NCBI RefSeq assembly: GCF_006968745.1
Contig: NZ_CP030118.1
Span: 4,554,399 to 4,618,398, forward strand
Source of the DNA: Brasilonema sennae CENA114
GTDB taxonomy: Bacteria > Cyanobacteriota > Cyanobacteriia > Cyanobacteriales > Nostocaceae
DNA: 64,000 nucleotides
Direction: 5' to 3'
Shown: positions 62,590 through 64,000 of the stretch, piece by piece
How the letters are laid out: each line of letters opens with the position of its first letter
Position numbering within the stretch: the stretch's first letter is position 1
Made by a program: the position numbers and the translations under genes
Notes under the pieces: generated by a model
Told to the model about the DNA's origin: nothing
The model's input: the letters and a program-made list of their open reading frames with translations, nothing else
Databases searched by the model: none

Positions 62590-63891
62590 TTAAGCTTTTT
62601 CCTCAACCTTGGATGTTGGCAAGTACTTTTGTAATACCTCCCCAACCAACAAAAAGAAAATCCCACTTAGAATTCCTATTCCCATGATGTTCAATTCAAC
62701 GCTACCAAATCCTCCTATAATATCAGGACTTATAAGTGTTATAATGAGTAATGAAAAAGCCGAAAAACTACTTATTGTTAAAGACAGCTTTACGCTTTGT
62801 TTGGAGAAGTTATAGCGTTCCGTTTGAGCGATTAAATAAGCAACAAAAGGAGCAAACACCGCTCCTACATATGCTGCATAAAAATACACAATCAGATTAA
62901 CAATCTCCCCACCTTTCAAAGCAACGGCAAGACTAAACAGAGCATTTGCAGCAGTGACGAGTAGCCGACTCCAAACAGATGCAGGCAGAATATTGAAGTC
63001 CAAAATTGTCTTGGTTTGCACTCGCAAAATACTGCTGCCAATACCCAGCGCTGGAACCAGTAAAGACATAATCATCACTATACCTAAAGGCTTGTCGGTG
63101 CCACCGCCAACCCAAGCTAGGATAAATGGGAGAGCTTGTTTACCATCAATACCAGCAGGCAAAATTCCTGCGTTCTGTGCTGCGACAACAACTGTTGAAG
63201 GTAAAAAAGCAAGCAGTAGTAGCAAAATTGCAGCTATTGTACACCCTCGATACAGGCTGTTTTCATCTTTTGCTTGGACAAGAAACTGCTGATACTTCAT
63301 ATCTATAGGTACCAGCAGAATTGTAGACAATGAGACGCCCACTATAGTTGGCAAACTCATATGCTTGAGTGAGCTAGCAAATTCTATGGGCGATCGCACA
63401 TAATCACCAAAAGCGTGTAACACCCACAGTCCATAAAGCAAAGCCAAAAAGTTCAGAATCAGTAACCCGCGGAATATCCAGCCTGCTTTTTTTATTGGGA
63501 GTAAAGAAATGATTGCAAACAGGATAGCCAAAACAACCATCGTCGGGAGAGTGGGTATTCCGAAAACCTTGAGAATAAAAGCTCCAGAAATCAACTGAAC
63601 GGCTTCAATACCAATCAGCGATAACCACGACATCAGGCTGACAAAAACTTTTACCCCATCTCCGTAGGCAGAACCTAGCAATGTCCAAATTGGCTCTGTT
63701 CGCTTCCAGTAAAATTTTGCCAGTCCTAAAAGAGCTATTGTACCAAAGCCAAGGGAGACAGTATAGAGACTGCCAGCAGCCCCTAAAGTTAGTGATTTCT
63801 CAGCGGTTCCTAAAACAAACCCCAAACCGTAATGCGCGGATACTAGCAAGGCTGCTAGCGAGAAGGTGTCGAGTCTGCGCTCTAAAGCCAT
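62590..63891 (-). CDS. Sodium:solute symporter-like membrane transporter
   Basis: 433 residues with about 12 hydrophobic segments spread along the whole length. The N-terminus SLAALLVSAHYGLGFVLGTAEKSL and the conserved LPIKKAGWIFRG, VPIDMKYQQFLVQAKDENSLYRGC and ALGIGSSILRVQTKT stretches resemble the SSS family of LeuT-fold symporters. The substrate cannot be read from sequence; the family carries sugars, amino acids, vitamins or urea. The length is a little short for SSS. It has no operon partner in the window. Confidence 0.65.
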   Translation of the reverse strand: MALERRLDTFSLAALLVSAHYGLGFVLGTAEKSLTLGAAGSLYTVSLGFGTIALLGLAKFYWKRTEPIWTLLGSAYGDGVKVFVSLMSWLSLIGIEAVQLISGAFILKVFGIPTLPTMVVLAILFAIISLLPIKKAGWIFRGLLILNFLALLYGLWVLHAFGDYVRSPIEFASSLKHMSLPTIVGVSLSTILLVPIDMKYQQFLVQAKDENSLYRGCTIAAILLLLLAFLPSTVVVAAQNAGILPAGIDGKQALPFILAWVGGGTDKPLGIVMIMSLLVPALGIGSSILRVQTKTILDFNILPASVWSRLLVTAANALFSLAVALKGGEIVNLIVYFYAAYVGAVFAPFVAYLIAQTERYNFSKQSVKLSLTISSFSAFSLLIITLISPDIIGGFGSVELNIMGIGILSGIFFLLVGEVLQKYLPTSKVEEKA

Positions 63892-64000
63892 ATTGGCATC
63901 TGCTCCACAAATTTTTTTTAAATTTCCCCGTGAATTTTTACTGGCTCGTGGCTAGACTTCATTAACTCGTAGAGATCATAAGCATATAAATCTTCCTGAC

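Overview
The window comes from a filamentous, probably heterocyst-forming cyanobacterium. The evidence is frequent GCGATCGC (HIP1) octamers; xisH/xisI homologues; WD40/NACHT, serine/threonine kinase, CHAT-CHASE2 and cyanobacteriochrome genes; many cyanobacterial palindromic and heptamer repeats (GTTAAGC tracts); and numerous decaying transposase and toxin-antitoxin fragments. I cannot name the species from sequence alone.

Layout. (1) 1-4746, minus strand: a sigma-70 family factor, a DUF1822 protein, a CHAT-CHASE2 membrane protein and a DUF928 protein (cut by the window edge), a recurrent cyanobacterial signalling cluster. (2) 4870-21179: an export locus bracketed by two copies of a small IS630-like helix-turn-helix gene, the left one broken and the right one intact. 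Inside lie HlyD and MacB-type permease genes, a tandemly duplicated 2.5-2.7 kb unit, a TolC-like gene, and a minus-strand operon of two double-glycine-leader proteins, a C39-peptidase ABC exporter and a second HlyD. The duplicated unit has made a TolC-N/MacB-C chimera and carries a different small secreted protein in each copy. (3) 21358-32536: tRNA-Gly, modD, a TetR gene with panB and two GST genes sharing an operator-like dyad, a Pro/Thr-rich outer-membrane-like protein, a kinase with MORN repeats, a BrnA-like orphan, xisH/xisI and trmFO. (4) 32659-47143: a HigA relic with a MITE, tRNA-Arg, an isochorismatase-like gene, a translationally coupled NACHT / WD40 / NACHT set, a DUF433-DUF5615 relic, a double-RCK potassium-channel-like protein, two kinases and a methyltransferase. 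(5) 47330-52766: a mobile-element graveyard with a transposase relic, a group II intron whose two flanks do not match, an IS630 HTH fragment, tnpB and a broken drmB (DISARM) remnant. (6) 53420-63891: a chemoreceptor-like protein with three predicted DXCF bilin-binding GAF domains, a small zinc-ribbon protein with an acidic-repeat winged-helix protein, an HtrA/Deg protease, a glycogen phosphorylase relic and a sodium:solute-symporter-like transporter.

Most notable system. Four copies of an ungapped 55-bp box occur at 5636-5690 (minus), 9327-9381, 12080-12134 and 20261-20315. Each contains CATAA-N9-TTATG, and each lies between an exported-protein or exporter gene on one side and the HTH gene, or its relic, on the other. 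I infer a modular regulator/operator/cargo unit that has been copied inside one secretion locus while the cargo changed: double-glycine proteins, a tendamistat-like protein, and a GC-rich actinobacterial-looking protein.
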